A stretch of 30,612 bases of DNA from Hallerella sp964397425. GTDB lineage: Bacteria > Fibrobacterota > Fibrobacteria > Fibrobacterales > Fibrobacteraceae. The notes under the pieces are model-generated. The model was not told the origin of the DNA and searched no databases. It worked only from the letters and a program-made list of their open reading frames with translations. Position 1 is the first letter of the stretch; every line of letters begins with the position of its first letter. Shown in pieces: positions 7,630-15,351 of the stretch. Location of the stretch: contig CAYNID010000017.1 in the NCBI GenBank assembly GCA_964397425.1, positions 1 to 30,612 on the forward strand, read 5' to 3'. Made by a program: the position numbers and the translations under genes.

Positions 7630-7637
7630 TATCTTAG
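7630..7637 (+). promoter_or_regulatory. Promoter octamer TATCTTAG, 4 nt before the deaminase gene
   Basis: Seven of eight positions match TAnnTTTG (A instead of T at position 7). Four bases, CCTT, separate it from the ATG at 7642 and there is no Shine-Dalgarno sequence, which again suggests a leaderless transcript. Confidence 0.5.
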
Positions 7638-7641
7638 CCTT

Positions 7642-8106
7642 ATGCTTTTGAAATATCTGCAAAGAGCCGTATCCATCGCGGAAAAAAGCGTGGAACAGGG
7701 CGGCGGTCCTTTTGGGGCCGTCATCGTGAAAGACGGAAAGGTCATCGCCGAAGCGTCCAATTCCGTCACCCTGGATTGCGATCCGTCCGCACACGCCGAA
7801 GTCAACGCCATCCGGGCGGCCTGCCGCCTGCTGAAAACCCACGACCTCTCCGGTGCGGAAATCTACACGTCCTGTGAACCTTGCCCCATGTGCCTCGGAG
7901 CCATTTACTGGGCGCGCTGTTCTCGGATTCATTTCGCATCGACCCGCAGCGACGCGAAAGCCGCCGGATTCGACGACGACTTCATTTACGGGGAATTTTC
8001 GAAATCGCCGAAGTCCAGGTCCATTCCCGCCAGCCACGAGGATTTTCCCGGGGCGAACGCCCCCTTCGAACGTTGGAAATCCAAAGAAGACAAAAAGGTT
8101 TACTGA
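7642..8106 (+). CDS. Guanine deaminase-like enzyme (cytidine deaminase fold)
   Basis: A 154-residue zinc-dependent deaminase. Zinc ligand and catalytic residues are clear: H51-A52-E53 and C81-P-M-C84 in CEPCPMCLGAIYWA. The AGFDDDFIYGE segment and the C-terminal aromatic tail ending KKVY resemble the Bacillus subtilis guanine deaminase GuaD, in which the C-terminus closes over the active site, rather than TadA or ComE-type deaminases. Guanine to xanthine is thus the best guess. The start is taken at 7642, four bases after a promoter octamer; a TTG start at 7627 would lie inside that octamer. The stop overlaps the mqnE start by one base (TGATG). Because MqnE makes aminodeoxyfutalosine, a purine nucleoside that some bacteria deaminate next, a role in that pathway is possible but unproven. 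Confidence 0.85.
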   Translation: MLLKYLQRAVSIAEKSVEQGGGPFGAVIVKDGKVIAEASNSVTLDCDPSAHAEVNAIRAACRLLKTHDLSGAEIYTSCEPCPMCLGAIYWARCSRIHFASTRSDAKAAGFDDDFIYGEFSKSPKSRSIPASHEDFPGANAPFERWKSKEDKKVY

Positions 8107-9155
8107 TGAGAATTTCGGAACAAGAAGCTCTGGAACTTTTTCACTCCCCACTGGAAACGCTTTGCGCGCGGGCTAATGCCGAAAAGGAATCGCGCCACGG
8201 CAAGAACGTCTTTTGGGTGAACAACCGGCAGATAAACTACACGAACGTTTGTGTCCTCCACTGTTCATTCTGCTCCTTTTCAAAAATCCGGAAGTCCGAC
8301 CCGACCGCTTACGATTGGGACTTGCAAAAGATTGTCGAAAAGGCCCGTGCCGCGGTGGATGCCGGGGCGAAAGAGCTGCACATCGTCGGCGGGCTTCACC
8401 CCGACCATCCCTTTGAATATTACATCGAAATGCTTTCCACTTTGCGTTCGGAATTTCCGAAAGCCAACCTGAAAGCCTTTACCGCAGTCGAAATCTGCCA
8501 CTTCGCCAAACTTTCCGGAAGGCACGTCCGCGAAATTCTCGCCGATTTGAAACTGGCGGGGTTAGACGCCCTTCCCGGCGGCGGCGCGGAACTTTTGGGC
8601 GAAGAAATCCGGCGCCGCATTTGCGGCAAAAAGGAATCGGGCGCGGAATGGCTCGAAGTGCACCGCGAAGCGCACAGGATGGGCATCCCGACAAACGCGA
8701 CGATGCTCTTTGGCCACATTGAAAAAATCGAAGACCGCATAGAACACATGTCCCTGCTGCGAAATCTCCAAGACGAAGCTCCCGGATTTTTCGCCTTCAT
8801 TCCGCTGGTTTACCACCCGGATAGCAATCCGCTCGGCCACAAAGTCGCGACCAAAACGCCAGAAGAAGACGTTCTCCGCACCATCGCCGTGGCAAGGCTT
8901 TTTCTGGACAACTTCCCCCACATCAAAGCCTATTGGATTCAAACAGGCATTCCGACAGCGCTCAAGGCGCTCCACGCCGGTGCTTCCGACTTGGACGGCA
9001 CCATCATGGAAGAGAAGATAACCCATGCGGCGGGCGCGCAAACTTCCACCGGCATGAGTCCGGACAGGATGCGCTCCCTGATTTTGGGCGAAAGCCTTGT
9101 TCCCGTCGAAAGGGATGCCTTATACGACGTCATATCAAAGACGACTTCCGGTTAA
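8106..9155 (+). CDS. mqnE: Aminodeoxyfutalosine synthase MqnE
   Basis: A 349-residue radical SAM enzyme that joins the adenosyl radical to 3-[(1-carboxyvinyl)oxy]benzoate, giving aminodeoxyfutalosine in the futalosine route to menaquinone. The iron-sulfur cluster motif is C49-x3-C53-x2-C56 (CVLHCSFC), preceded by the typical NYTN block. The segments KAFTAVEICHFAKLSG and AGLDALPGGGAELL are those of MqnE; MqnC has a different start of the cluster region. The ATG at 8106 overlaps the deaminase stop and removes a long shadow extension back to 7881. No other mqn gene is in the window. The gene is followed by a perfect 12-bp hairpin. Confidence 0.9.
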   Translation: MRISEQEALELFHSPLETLCARANAEKESRHGKNVFWVNNRQINYTNVCVLHCSFCSFSKIRKSDPTAYDWDLQKIVEKARAAVDAGAKELHIVGGLHPDHPFEYYIEMLSTLRSEFPKANLKAFTAVEICHFAKLSGRHVREILADLKLAGLDALPGGGAELLGEEIRRRICGKKESGAEWLEVHREAHRMGIPTNATMLFGHIEKIEDRIEHMSLLRNLQDEAPGFFAFIPLVYHPDSNPLGHKVATKTPEEDVLRTIAVARLFLDNFPHIKAYWIQTGIPTALKALHAGASDLDGTIMEEKITHAAGAQTSTGMSPDRMRSLILGESLVPVERDALYDVISKTTSG

Positions 9156-9160
9156 AATAC

Positions 9161-9190
9161 CGAAACCCATCGCCTCACCGATGGGTTTCG
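9161..9190. terminator. Perfect 12-bp hairpin between mqnE and tRNA-Lys
   Basis: CGAAACCCATCG (9161-9172) pairs fully with CGATGGGTTTCG (9179-9190) around a 6-base loop. On the plus strand it follows the mqnE stop by 5 bases but is followed by CTTAAAAAAG instead of a T run; on the minus strand it is followed by ATTTT. It likely serves as the mqnE transcript end, possibly in both directions. Confidence 0.55.
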
Positions 9191-9232
9191 CTTAAAAAAG
9201 AAAACCGGTCGAATGAATCATCCGACCGGTTT
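9191..9232 (-). terminator. Rho-independent terminator of tRNA-Lys
   Basis: Read on the minus strand, a 10-bp perfect stem (9232-9223 with 9211-9202, sequences AAACCGGTCG and CGACCGGTTT) with an 11-base loop is followed by TTCTTTTTT (9203-9194). It starts right after the tRNA 3' end. Confidence 0.85.
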
Positions 9233-9234
9233 CG

Positions 9235-9307
9235 TGAACTAAGAAGGGCTCGAACCTTCGACCCACGCCTTAAAAGGGCGTTGCTCTACCAACTGAGCTA
9301 TTAGTCC
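9235..9307 (-). tRNA. tRNA-Lys, anticodon TTT
   Basis: The minus strand folds as a 73-base tRNA. The acceptor stem is GGACTAA with TTAGTTC (one G-U pair) and the discriminator base is A. The D arm is AGCTCAGTTGGTAGAGCA, the anticodon arm is ACGCC-CTTTTAA-GGCGT with anticodon TTT, and the T loop is GGTTCGAG. No CCA is encoded; it must be added after transcription. Confidence 0.95.
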
Positions 9308-9341
9308 GACAGCCCCAATTTAGTAAACTTTCTCAATTTTG

Positions 9342-9349
9342 TAAATTGT
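9342..9349 (+). promoter_or_regulatory. Promoter octamer TAAATTGT, 4 nt before the PorV-like gene
   Basis: Matches TAnnTT and is followed by TTCC and then the ATG at 9354. No Shine-Dalgarno sequence is visible. A second partial match, TAAACTTT, lies at 9324-9331. Confidence 0.4.
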
Positions 9350-9353
9350 TTCC

Positions 9354-10361
9354 ATGTTTTTTTTGAAAAAAATTTTTTTACCAGCGTTTTTGATCCTCCT
9401 TTGCACCTCCGCACAGGCCTATTTCAAGAAAAACGACACCGGAAAGGAAGCTTTTTCCTTCATCGGCTCCTTTCTCAGTGCCCGGGGAGCCGCCTTGGAG
9501 AACGCCAATTCGGCAAGACAGTCGTCCAATCCGGGCATTGTCCTGCAAAATCCGGCGGGAATCGCCTTGGACCACGACAAGAGGAACGCTGTCGCCTTCT
9601 CCTGGCAAACGGGCGAATTCGCCGACAACCAAGGATTTCTCGCTTATGCGCGGCAATTGGACAAAATGGTTGTCGAAGCGAGCTACGGCTGGCTGCGCTA
9701 CGGAACCGTTGACGGTTATGACGAACAAGGCGAAAAAACGGGAAAATCCTACGAGCCGCAAAGTTCCGTCACCACGCTTTCCCTGGCGTTCCCCCTTCCC
9801 CATTTTCAATTCGGCTCTTCCGTAAAATTCGCCACAGACCTCCTGACCGGCGAAGAAAACGACCAGACCGCCATGGCTTTGGCTTTTGACTGGGGAATCC
9901 TCTGGCAGGCCCCATCCCGAAAATTCGGATTCGGATTCGCCGCGCGAAACTTCGGCAAGATTATCCGGGCTTATGTCGAAAACGGCGACACGGATTACGG
10001 TCTCGAAGAAACATTCGCCGTCTCCGGCTTTTACATTCCGGGAATGCTCCCGAGGCTCACCCTCTTCACCGAATCGACGTTCCCCCGTTATGCGGAACCG
10101 TCCATCGCCATCGCTTGCGAATACGCCATCGGATCGAACCTTTTTGTGCGGGCGGGCTGGACGCGCGCCTACCTGGACCTTTCGCGCGATGTCAAAGAAA
10201 TTTTTTCCTCGGCAGACAGGCCCGATGAAACGCAAAACGCCCGGATGTTCAGCGCGGGACTCGGTTATGCGGGCGAGCGTTTTTCCATCGACTACGCATT
10301 CTCCTATCTGGCGCAGGACCTCGGCAATGAACACCGGATTGCACTGGGGTTGAATTTTTAA
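9354..10361 (+). CDS. PorV/PorQ-like outer-membrane beta-barrel protein
   Basis: A 335-residue protein with a clear signal peptide (cleavage probably after CTSAQA, residue 22). It is followed by the hallmark of PorV/PorQ and related FadL-fold proteins: FIGSFLSARGAALENANSA, then NPGIVLQNPAGIA. The rest is made of alternating beta strands and ends in the aromatic residue F (IALGLNF), as expected for an outer-membrane barrel. In Bacteroidetes such proteins serve the type IX secretion system (PorV as attachment shuttle, PorQ) or remain of unknown function. No other secretion gene is nearby, so the role is open. The stop TAA overlaps the following ATG by one base, coupling it to a glycosyltransferase-like gene. 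Confidence 0.75.
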   Translation: MFFLKKIFLPAFLILLCTSAQAYFKKNDTGKEAFSFIGSFLSARGAALENANSARQSSNPGIVLQNPAGIALDHDKRNAVAFSWQTGEFADNQGFLAYARQLDKMVVEASYGWLRYGTVDGYDEQGEKTGKSYEPQSSVTTLSLAFPLPHFQFGSSVKFATDLLTGEENDQTAMALAFDWGILWQAPSRKFGFGFAARNFGKIIRAYVENGDTDYGLEETFAVSGFYIPGMLPRLTLFTESTFPRYAEPSIAIACEYAIGSNLFVRAGWTRAYLDLSRDVKEIFSSADRPDETQNARMFSAGLGYAGERFSIDYAFSYLAQDLGNEHRIALGLNF

Positions 10362-11098
10362 TGCGGCGGCAATTCGACATTTTCGTACTGAGCCCCGCGG
10401 CTTTACAGCCCACGATAGAAGATCCCGCCTTGGGCTGGTTCTTTGGCGAGGATTTTTCCACAGCCGTCGACGAATTCGACGCGGAATGGGTGCTGATGAT
10501 TTCTCCGGACATCCGCATTTCTGCGGATTTTTTGAACCGCATCGCCGACGCCTGCGCCGAGTTTCCCTTTGCAGACGCGTTCGCCCCCCGGATCATCCGC
10601 GCCGATGGCGGAAACGTGATTTCTTCCGGCAGCCTCCTTCACCGGAAAAACGGATTCGAAGCGGAATTTTTAAGCAACCGGAACGGCGAGATTCGCCCGG
10701 TGGCAAGCCTTTCACCCCGTTGCGGCATTTATTCTTCAAGGCTCCTCAAATCCCTGGGCGGTTTTGACCACGACTTCAAAACGGAAGTCCGTTTTTTTGA
10801 CCTGGGCCTGCGGGCGCTGCATCTCGGCGCGCACCTGTTCGCCATGCCGAATCTTTGCGCCGTGTCCGCTGCGAGTGGACCGGCACCCTCAGAACCCAGG
10901 AAAATTCTTTTGCGAGAAACGGCGCGCGCCTGTTACAAGAATCTCGACATCTTCCGTTTTTTGAAATTCACGGCGCACCACCCATCCACCTGCACAGCCA
11001 TTTTCAATGGCCGGAAAGAACTGGACAGAAAATCCCTGGAAGCTACGCAACTTTCCCGCATGACAGAAGAAGTCGTCGCGAGCGTTTCCGTCCCCTGA
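10361..11098 (+). CDS. Glycosyltransferase family 2-like protein, degenerate
   Basis: A 245-residue protein with the outline of a GT2 (GT-A fold) enzyme. The section WVLMISPDIRISADFLNRI corresponds to the region that normally holds the DxD metal motif, and SLGGFDHDFKTEVRFFDLGLRALHLG to the acceptor-side block normally reading GGFDE...EDxDLxxR. Both are altered: no DxD, and no ED pair (RFFD instead). The usual N-terminal IVTYN block is also missing. The protein may be inactive, act without metal, or be a partner of another transferase. Its start overlaps the PorV-like stop by one base. It ends 11 bases before the end of a convergent gene. Confidence 0.6.
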   Translation: MRRQFDIFVLSPAALQPTIEDPALGWFFGEDFSTAVDEFDAEWVLMISPDIRISADFLNRIADACAEFPFADAFAPRIIRADGGNVISSGSLLHRKNGFEAEFLSNRNGEIRPVASLSPRCGIYSSRLLKSLGGFDHDFKTEVRFFDLGLRALHLGAHLFAMPNLCAVSAASGPAPSEPRKILLRETARACYKNLDIFRFLKFTAHHPSTCTAIFNGRKELDRKSLEATQLSRMTEEVVASVSVP

Positions 11099-11109
11099 AA
11101 GGCGGCGAA

Positions 11110-12255
11110 TCAGCGGTCGAGGATGGAATAAAAAAATGAAGTTAATTTATCCGCAATCGTCTTGATGCTGTAACGGGAAAGCAGCTGAGAAACTTTTTCT
11201 CCATCGTATTCAAATTTTCCCGCCAGAACGGAATCCAACACGGCGAGATATCCTTCCACATTTGTCGGCGGAAAAACCGTTGGGCAAATCCCTTCGAAAA
11301 TTTCTTCCAGGGCTGTCGTTTTGGCGCACACCGCCGGAGTCCCACAGGCAATGGCTTCTAACGGAGGAAGTCCAAAGCCCTCGTAAAAAGACGGCATCAC
11401 GAAAAGGTCCGCATAACGGTAAAACTCGCGGAGCGTTTGCGCGGAAAGGTTTGAAAAATGGAAAACGTTCTTCAGGCGGCGTTCTTCTATTTGCAATTGA
11501 ATGCGGCGATTCATTTTTCCGATACGGATGAACGCGACATCCGGCCTGGCCTTCGCCATGTCAAAAAATGTCCCTATGTTTTTGCGCGCCTCGGGGAGGC
11601 TCACGTTCAACACCATCGCCTTGAATCCCCTGATGCCCAACCCTTCACAAAATCCTTTTTGGCCCGACTTGTAAAAGGCCCTGTCTGTTTGCAAATTGAA
11701 AAAAATAGGACTCAGCGGAAGACCGGTCACCGCATTCGGACGGTTTGCGATGCGGTAAAATTTTTCGGCTTCACGCTTGGAATAACGGGAATTGTAAACA
11801 AACGCATCCGCCTTGGCTGTGGGCTTCGCGTAAAACTGGGAAATCAAACGGAACTTGATGCTGAAAGGATAAAGCGTTTCTGCGAACGTGTCGTGAATCA
11901 GCACGACCGTTTTTGCCGCGGGGCATTTTTCTTTGGCGACCGGGACTAAAAATCCGAGTTCCGGGCGAATAAAAAAGACTATCGTCGGCTGAACTTTTTG
12001 CAAATAAGCCGCGAACGGTTCGCGAAAACGGAAAAATCCGGAGTAAAGGGAATCGGCATGGATTGTTTCGCTCTTCACGCCCACTTCCTCCGAACCAGAA
12101 GCGGTTTCTTCCGGAAAATACTTCGGCGTTTTGAGCCAAAGTATCGTCACGTCAAAATCGGCAAAGAGAGTGCGTTCCAAATCCAACGCCAACCGCCCAA
12201 AACTGGTGCGGGAATTTTTGTCACAGACAATGACGACTTTCTTTTTGGGAACCAT
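11110..12255 (-). CDS. Glycosyltransferase family 4 (GT-B fold)
   Basis: A 381-residue group 1 glycosyltransferase. The N-terminal Rossmann-like domain begins KKVVIVCDKNSRTSFGRLA. The C-terminal nucleotide-sugar domain shows LFVMPSFYEGFGLPPLEAIACGTPAV, with the paired glutamates (E-x7-E) of retaining GT4 enzymes. It probably adds a sugar to a surface polysaccharide or lipopolysaccharide, given the neighbours; donor and acceptor are unknown. It is the only minus-strand gene in the glycan block and is divergent from the next transferase. Its ATG lies four bases behind the octamer TAAATTTA. Confidence 0.9.
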   Translation of the reverse strand: MVPKKKVVIVCDKNSRTSFGRLALDLERTLFADFDVTILWLKTPKYFPEETASGSEEVGVKSETIHADSLYSGFFRFREPFAAYLQKVQPTIVFFIRPELGFLVPVAKEKCPAAKTVVLIHDTFAETLYPFSIKFRLISQFYAKPTAKADAFVYNSRYSKREAEKFYRIANRPNAVTGLPLSPIFFNLQTDRAFYKSGQKGFCEGLGIRGFKAMVLNVSLPEARKNIGTFFDMAKARPDVAFIRIGKMNRRIQLQIEERRLKNVFHFSNLSAQTLREFYRYADLFVMPSFYEGFGLPPLEAIACGTPAVCAKTTALEEIFEGICPTVFPPTNVEGYLAVLDSVLAGKFEYDGEKVSQLLSRYSIKTIADKLTSFFYSILDR

Positions 12256-12259
12256 AGAT

Positions 12260-12267
12260 TAAATTTA
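12260..12267 (-). promoter_or_regulatory. Promoter octamer TAAATTTA (minus), 4 nt before GT4 gene
   Basis: Read on the minus strand, TAAATTTA is followed by ATCT and then the ATG at 12255. Seven of eight consensus positions match and no Shine-Dalgarno sequence is present. The start codon of the divergent gene is under 100 bases away. Confidence 0.5.
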
Positions 12268-12338
12268 CACAATTTCCAATCGCCCGATGAAGGGGAGTTG
12301 AATTTCTGAGGCGGCACAAGAAGTATTCTCCGAATATT

Positions 12339-12346
12339 TATATTTT
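12339..12346 (+). promoter_or_regulatory. Promoter octamer TATATTTT, 5 nt before GT4 gene
   Basis: Seven of eight positions match TAnnTTTG. CTCCA separates it from the ATG at 12352. The intergenic region 12256-12351 therefore carries two divergent promoters of the same form. Confidence 0.5.
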
Positions 12347-12351
12347 CTCCA

Positions 12352-13485
12352 ATGCAAAAAATCAACTGTCAAATCTGTTTTTACAGCGACGCTCCCGAAT
12401 GGGGCGGACAGGAGATTCTTGCCGCTAGAATTGCGAACAGCCTCGTCGATTCCTTTGCAAAAATTCTTTTCTTCTACTCCTGCGAGCCGTTTCAAAATGC
12501 GCTGGATCCAAAAATTCAAGCGATCCGGCTTCCCTTCGCGGCGAGTACGCCTTTTCCCATTTTCCGGGACCGTTCCCGTCGCAAGCGGAAAATTGTCCAG
12601 AATCTATTCCAAAAACATCGCGTCGAAAATTTGGTCGTCTGCCCGGGAAACATCGAACGCTGCCTCCCGGCGATTTTTGCCGCAGACCGTCTTGGCATCT
12701 TTACAGTTTCATACTGTCCGATGGCTTACACCCAGCGGGAATCCGGTGCCGCGTTCGGAGCCATCCGCGATCTTTTGGCAAAAACGGTCTATCCCAAAAT
12801 ATCGGAGTGGATTGTCATTTCAAAAACGCAAGAACGTTTGCTCAGGCGATTCATCGCAAAAGAAGTTCCCGTCCACAGACTTTCCAATCCGCTGAATGTA
12901 ACCGAAATCGGCGCCCCAAAAATTCCCGATTCCCCACTCCGCATCGCGACAATCGGGCGCATTTACTTTCCACAAAAAGGGCAGGACCTGATTCCGAAAG
13001 CGGCGAGAATGTTGAAAGAGGAAAGTTTCCCCTGCACATTCCACATCATCGGAGACGGACCGGACAAAGAGACGCTCGACGCTTTGATAAAAAAGAACCA
13101 CGTTGAAGATTCCGTGCGCCTTTCCCAGTGGATGCCGCCCCAGCTCCTGCATCAAAAGATGAAGTCCGATTTCGACATTCTGCTGCTCCCCTCGCATTTC
13201 GAAGGGGATCCCCTCGTGATTCCCGAAGCGATGGCCTGCGGACTTCCCGTTTTAATCGCGGACGAAGAATACGCGAAAGAATTCGCCTTGCCCGATTGGA
13301 TGACGTTTTCCCCGGGAAATCTTTCTGACGCGGTTTTCAAAATTCAGAATTTTTCAAAGAATTACGACGAAGCCGTTTTTATGGAAACGCGGAACCGTTT
13401 GACAAAAGAGCGCTCCCCCGAATCTTTTCGGCAAAACACCCACAGCATTTTTTCAAAGATTTTTGCGCAGAACGCCCATGAATAA
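12352..13485 (+). CDS. Glycosyltransferase family 4 (GT-B fold)
   Basis: A 377-residue group 1 glycosyltransferase. The N-terminal domain contains EWGGQEILAARIANSL, a donor/acceptor loop typical of GT4. The C-terminal domain starts at RIATIGRIYFPQKGQDLI, and the nucleotide-sugar site is LLLPSHFEGDPLVIPEAMACGLPVL with the E-x7-E pair. It heads an apparent operon of three transferases and a Wzi-like protein: the next gene starts 8 bases before its stop. The sugar is not predictable from sequence. Confidence 0.9.
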   Translation: MQKINCQICFYSDAPEWGGQEILAARIANSLVDSFAKILFFYSCEPFQNALDPKIQAIRLPFAASTPFPIFRDRSRRKRKIVQNLFQKHRVENLVVCPGNIERCLPAIFAADRLGIFTVSYCPMAYTQRESGAAFGAIRDLLAKTVYPKISEWIVISKTQERLLRRFIAKEVPVHRLSNPLNVTEIGAPKIPDSPLRIATIGRIYFPQKGQDLIPKAARMLKEESFPCTFHIIGDGPDKETLDALIKKNHVEDSVRLSQWMPPQLLHQKMKSDFDILLLPSHFEGDPLVIPEAMACGLPVLIADEEYAKEFALPDWMTFSPGNLSDAVFKIQNFSKNYDEAVFMETRNRLTKERSPESFRQNTHSIFSKIFAQNAHE

Positions 13486-14419
13486 AATTTGCATCGTCCT
13501 TTGCACTTACAACGGCGAACGCTTTCTTCCGAAGATGCTCGAATCCCTTTGCCGTCAAACGCGGAAAGCGGAATGGATTGTCGCTTATGACGACGGCTCT
13601 TCTGATTCGACGGTCCCCTTGCTGCACTCTTATGCAGAAAAGCTTCCCTTGCGAATTTTTGCAGGGAATCAAAACGCAGGGCACCGCGCCGCGTTCAACA
13701 AGGCACTCCAAATCGCCAAAGAAATCACCGACGACAACGACAAAATCGCTCTCGCCGACCAAGACGATGAATGGCTTCCCGACAAGCTGGAAATCCTCGA
13801 AAAGGAACTCGGGCGCAACGCTCTGGTTTTCGGAGACGCCGTCGTCATCGACGCTTCCGGAAAAGAAATGCACCCGTCCTGGAGAACGTTTGGAAACATT
13901 CCTGACCGCGTATCGTTAAAGGCTCAAATTGCAGGCATCAACAATGTCACCGGCTGCGTTTCGCTTTTCCGCGCTTCCCTGCTCAAAACCATTCTGCCGA
14001 TTCCCGAAGGCGTCACCGTACACGACCGTTGGATAGCGATGTTTGCCGAAAGGCGTGGCGGTATCCGCAGGATTTCAAACGCAGTCATCCGTTACCGACT
14101 GCACGATTCCAACGCAGTCGGTGTAAAGCCTCCCCCAAAAATGAGCGAGACCTTGCGGCTGCAAGAACTTTGGGTTAAAACCATTTTGCAAAACGCAGAC
14201 AAATTTCCTTTGAACGAAGAAGAAACCCGCTTTGCAAAAAAACTTTTGACACTCCATCAAGGGCGGCAGAAAAAAGGATTTTTGCCCCAGTATTTTCCGT
14301 GGATTTTGAAACACCGCCAGGAACTTTTCCTACCGGGAAGTTTCAAGAACCGTTTCAAACAAATTCTCTTTTCCTGCATCGGGCTTCCGCTGGCAAAAAA
14401 AATTTGGAGAAAATCATGA
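13478..14419 (+). CDS. Glycosyltransferase family 2 (rhamnosyltransferase-like)
   Basis: A 313-residue GT2 enzyme. The N-terminal GT-A block is IVLCTYNGERFLPKMLESL, followed by AYDDGSSDST (nucleotide binding) and LADQDDEWLPDKLE, in which DQDD is the metal site. This style is common in rhamnosyltransferases of O-antigen clusters, and the segment VHDRWIAMFAERRGGI fits the same group. The ATG at 13478 overlaps the upstream gene by 8 bases and starts MNKICIVLCTYN; a TTG start at 13463 would add five residues with no family support. The stop forms an ATGA junction with the following gene. Confidence 0.9.
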   Translation: MNKICIVLCTYNGERFLPKMLESLCRQTRKAEWIVAYDDGSSDSTVPLLHSYAEKLPLRIFAGNQNAGHRAAFNKALQIAKEITDDNDKIALADQDDEWLPDKLEILEKELGRNALVFGDAVVIDASGKEMHPSWRTFGNIPDRVSLKAQIAGINNVTGCVSLFRASLLKTILPIPEGVTVHDRWIAMFAERRGGIRRISNAVIRYRLHDSNAVGVKPPPKMSETLRLQELWVKTILQNADKFPLNEEETRFAKKLLTLHQGRQKKGFLPQYFPWILKHRQELFLPGSFKNRFKQILFSCIGLPLAKKIWRKS

Positions 14420-15351
14420 AAGCCGTCGAAAAGACTGCAATCATCCTGGTCACGTTCAACCACTGGGAAATGACAAAGAATTGCCTGAACGATCTTTACA
14501 AGCAGCCCAGGGAACGTTTTCAAATTTTTGTCGTCGACAACGGCAGCAATGACGGAACGCAAGAAAACATCAAACGCGATTTTCCAGACGCACAACTCCT
14601 TTCACCAGGAACAAATGTCGGATTCGGTTCCGCGAACAACCGCGGAGTTTCTCTCGCCAAGAACGGCGCGACATTTTTCGATTCCATTCTGCTGTTAAAC
14701 AACGACACGCGCATTCCGGAAGGCTCTTTGGAAGCTTTGCAAAAAGACCTGTCCCAATTTCCGAACGCAGTCATTTCTCCACAACTTCGGAATGCCGATG
14801 GGAGCGTTCAAAAAAGCTGGTTTTCCCAAATTCCCCACTTGCAATTTTTTTTAAACGCGTTCCGCACACAAAAAAAGGCAGAGCGTTACGTACACGGAAA
14901 GACGCTTTCCGTTCCAAACACTCCCTTTCGAAAGGCGCAATGGACAAACGCCGCCGCGTGGATGATGACCGTTGAAACCTGGGAAAAGGTCGGCTCTTTT
15001 GACGAGAACATTTTCATGTACTACGAAGATGTCGACTGGGCTTACCGCGCACATCGATTGGGCATTTCATTTTTAATCGACACAAAGACCTCCATCACCC
15101 ATTTAGATGGCGGCTCCGCGAAAAACGCTTTATTGCGCAGCCTGCAACACGACTCCTCGCAACTTTACTTTTACCGAAAACATTTTGGAATCAGGGGGGC
15201 TGTGCTTTCCCGCGCGTTCCGCGCCACCCGAAGCCTTGTGCGGATTCTTTTGCTGCTCCCCAAAGCGCTTTCAAGCGATGCGCGGACAAACATCAAAATC
15301 CATTCCGTTCTTTTTCTTTTTTCAATAGGACTATTCAAATGCAAACACTGA
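14416..15351 (+). CDS. Glycosyltransferase family 2
   Basis: A 311-residue GT2 enzyme with a complete set of motifs: TAIILVTFNHWEMTKNCL at the N-terminus, VVDNGSNDGT, LLLNNDTRIPEGSL (metal site NDT instead of DxD, as usual in this subgroup), and YYEDVDWAYRAHRLG, in which the ED pair and the R belong to the catalytic site. A weakly hydrophobic C-terminus (residues 280-310) may bind the membrane. It resembles enzymes that add rhamnose or galactofuranose to growing polysaccharides; the sugar is unknown. The true start is the ATG at 14416, overlapping the previous stop; the open frame back to 14299 is a shadow. Confidence 0.9.
   Translation: MKAVEKTAIILVTFNHWEMTKNCLNDLYKQPRERFQIFVVDNGSNDGTQENIKRDFPDAQLLSPGTNVGFGSANNRGVSLAKNGATFFDSILLLNNDTRIPEGSLEALQKDLSQFPNAVISPQLRNADGSVQKSWFSQIPHLQFFLNAFRTQKKAERYVHGKTLSVPNTPFRKAQWTNAAAWMMTVETWEKVGSFDENIFMYYEDVDWAYRAHRLGISFLIDTKTSITHLDGGSAKNALLRSLQHDSSQLYFYRKHFGIRGAVLSRAFRATRSLVRILLLLPKALSSDARTNIKIHSVLFLFSIGLFKCKH

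Noticed and set aside
9378..10334. 318-codon minus-strand frame opposite the PorV-like gene
   Set aside because: Antisense shadow; the plus strand has signal peptide and barrel features.
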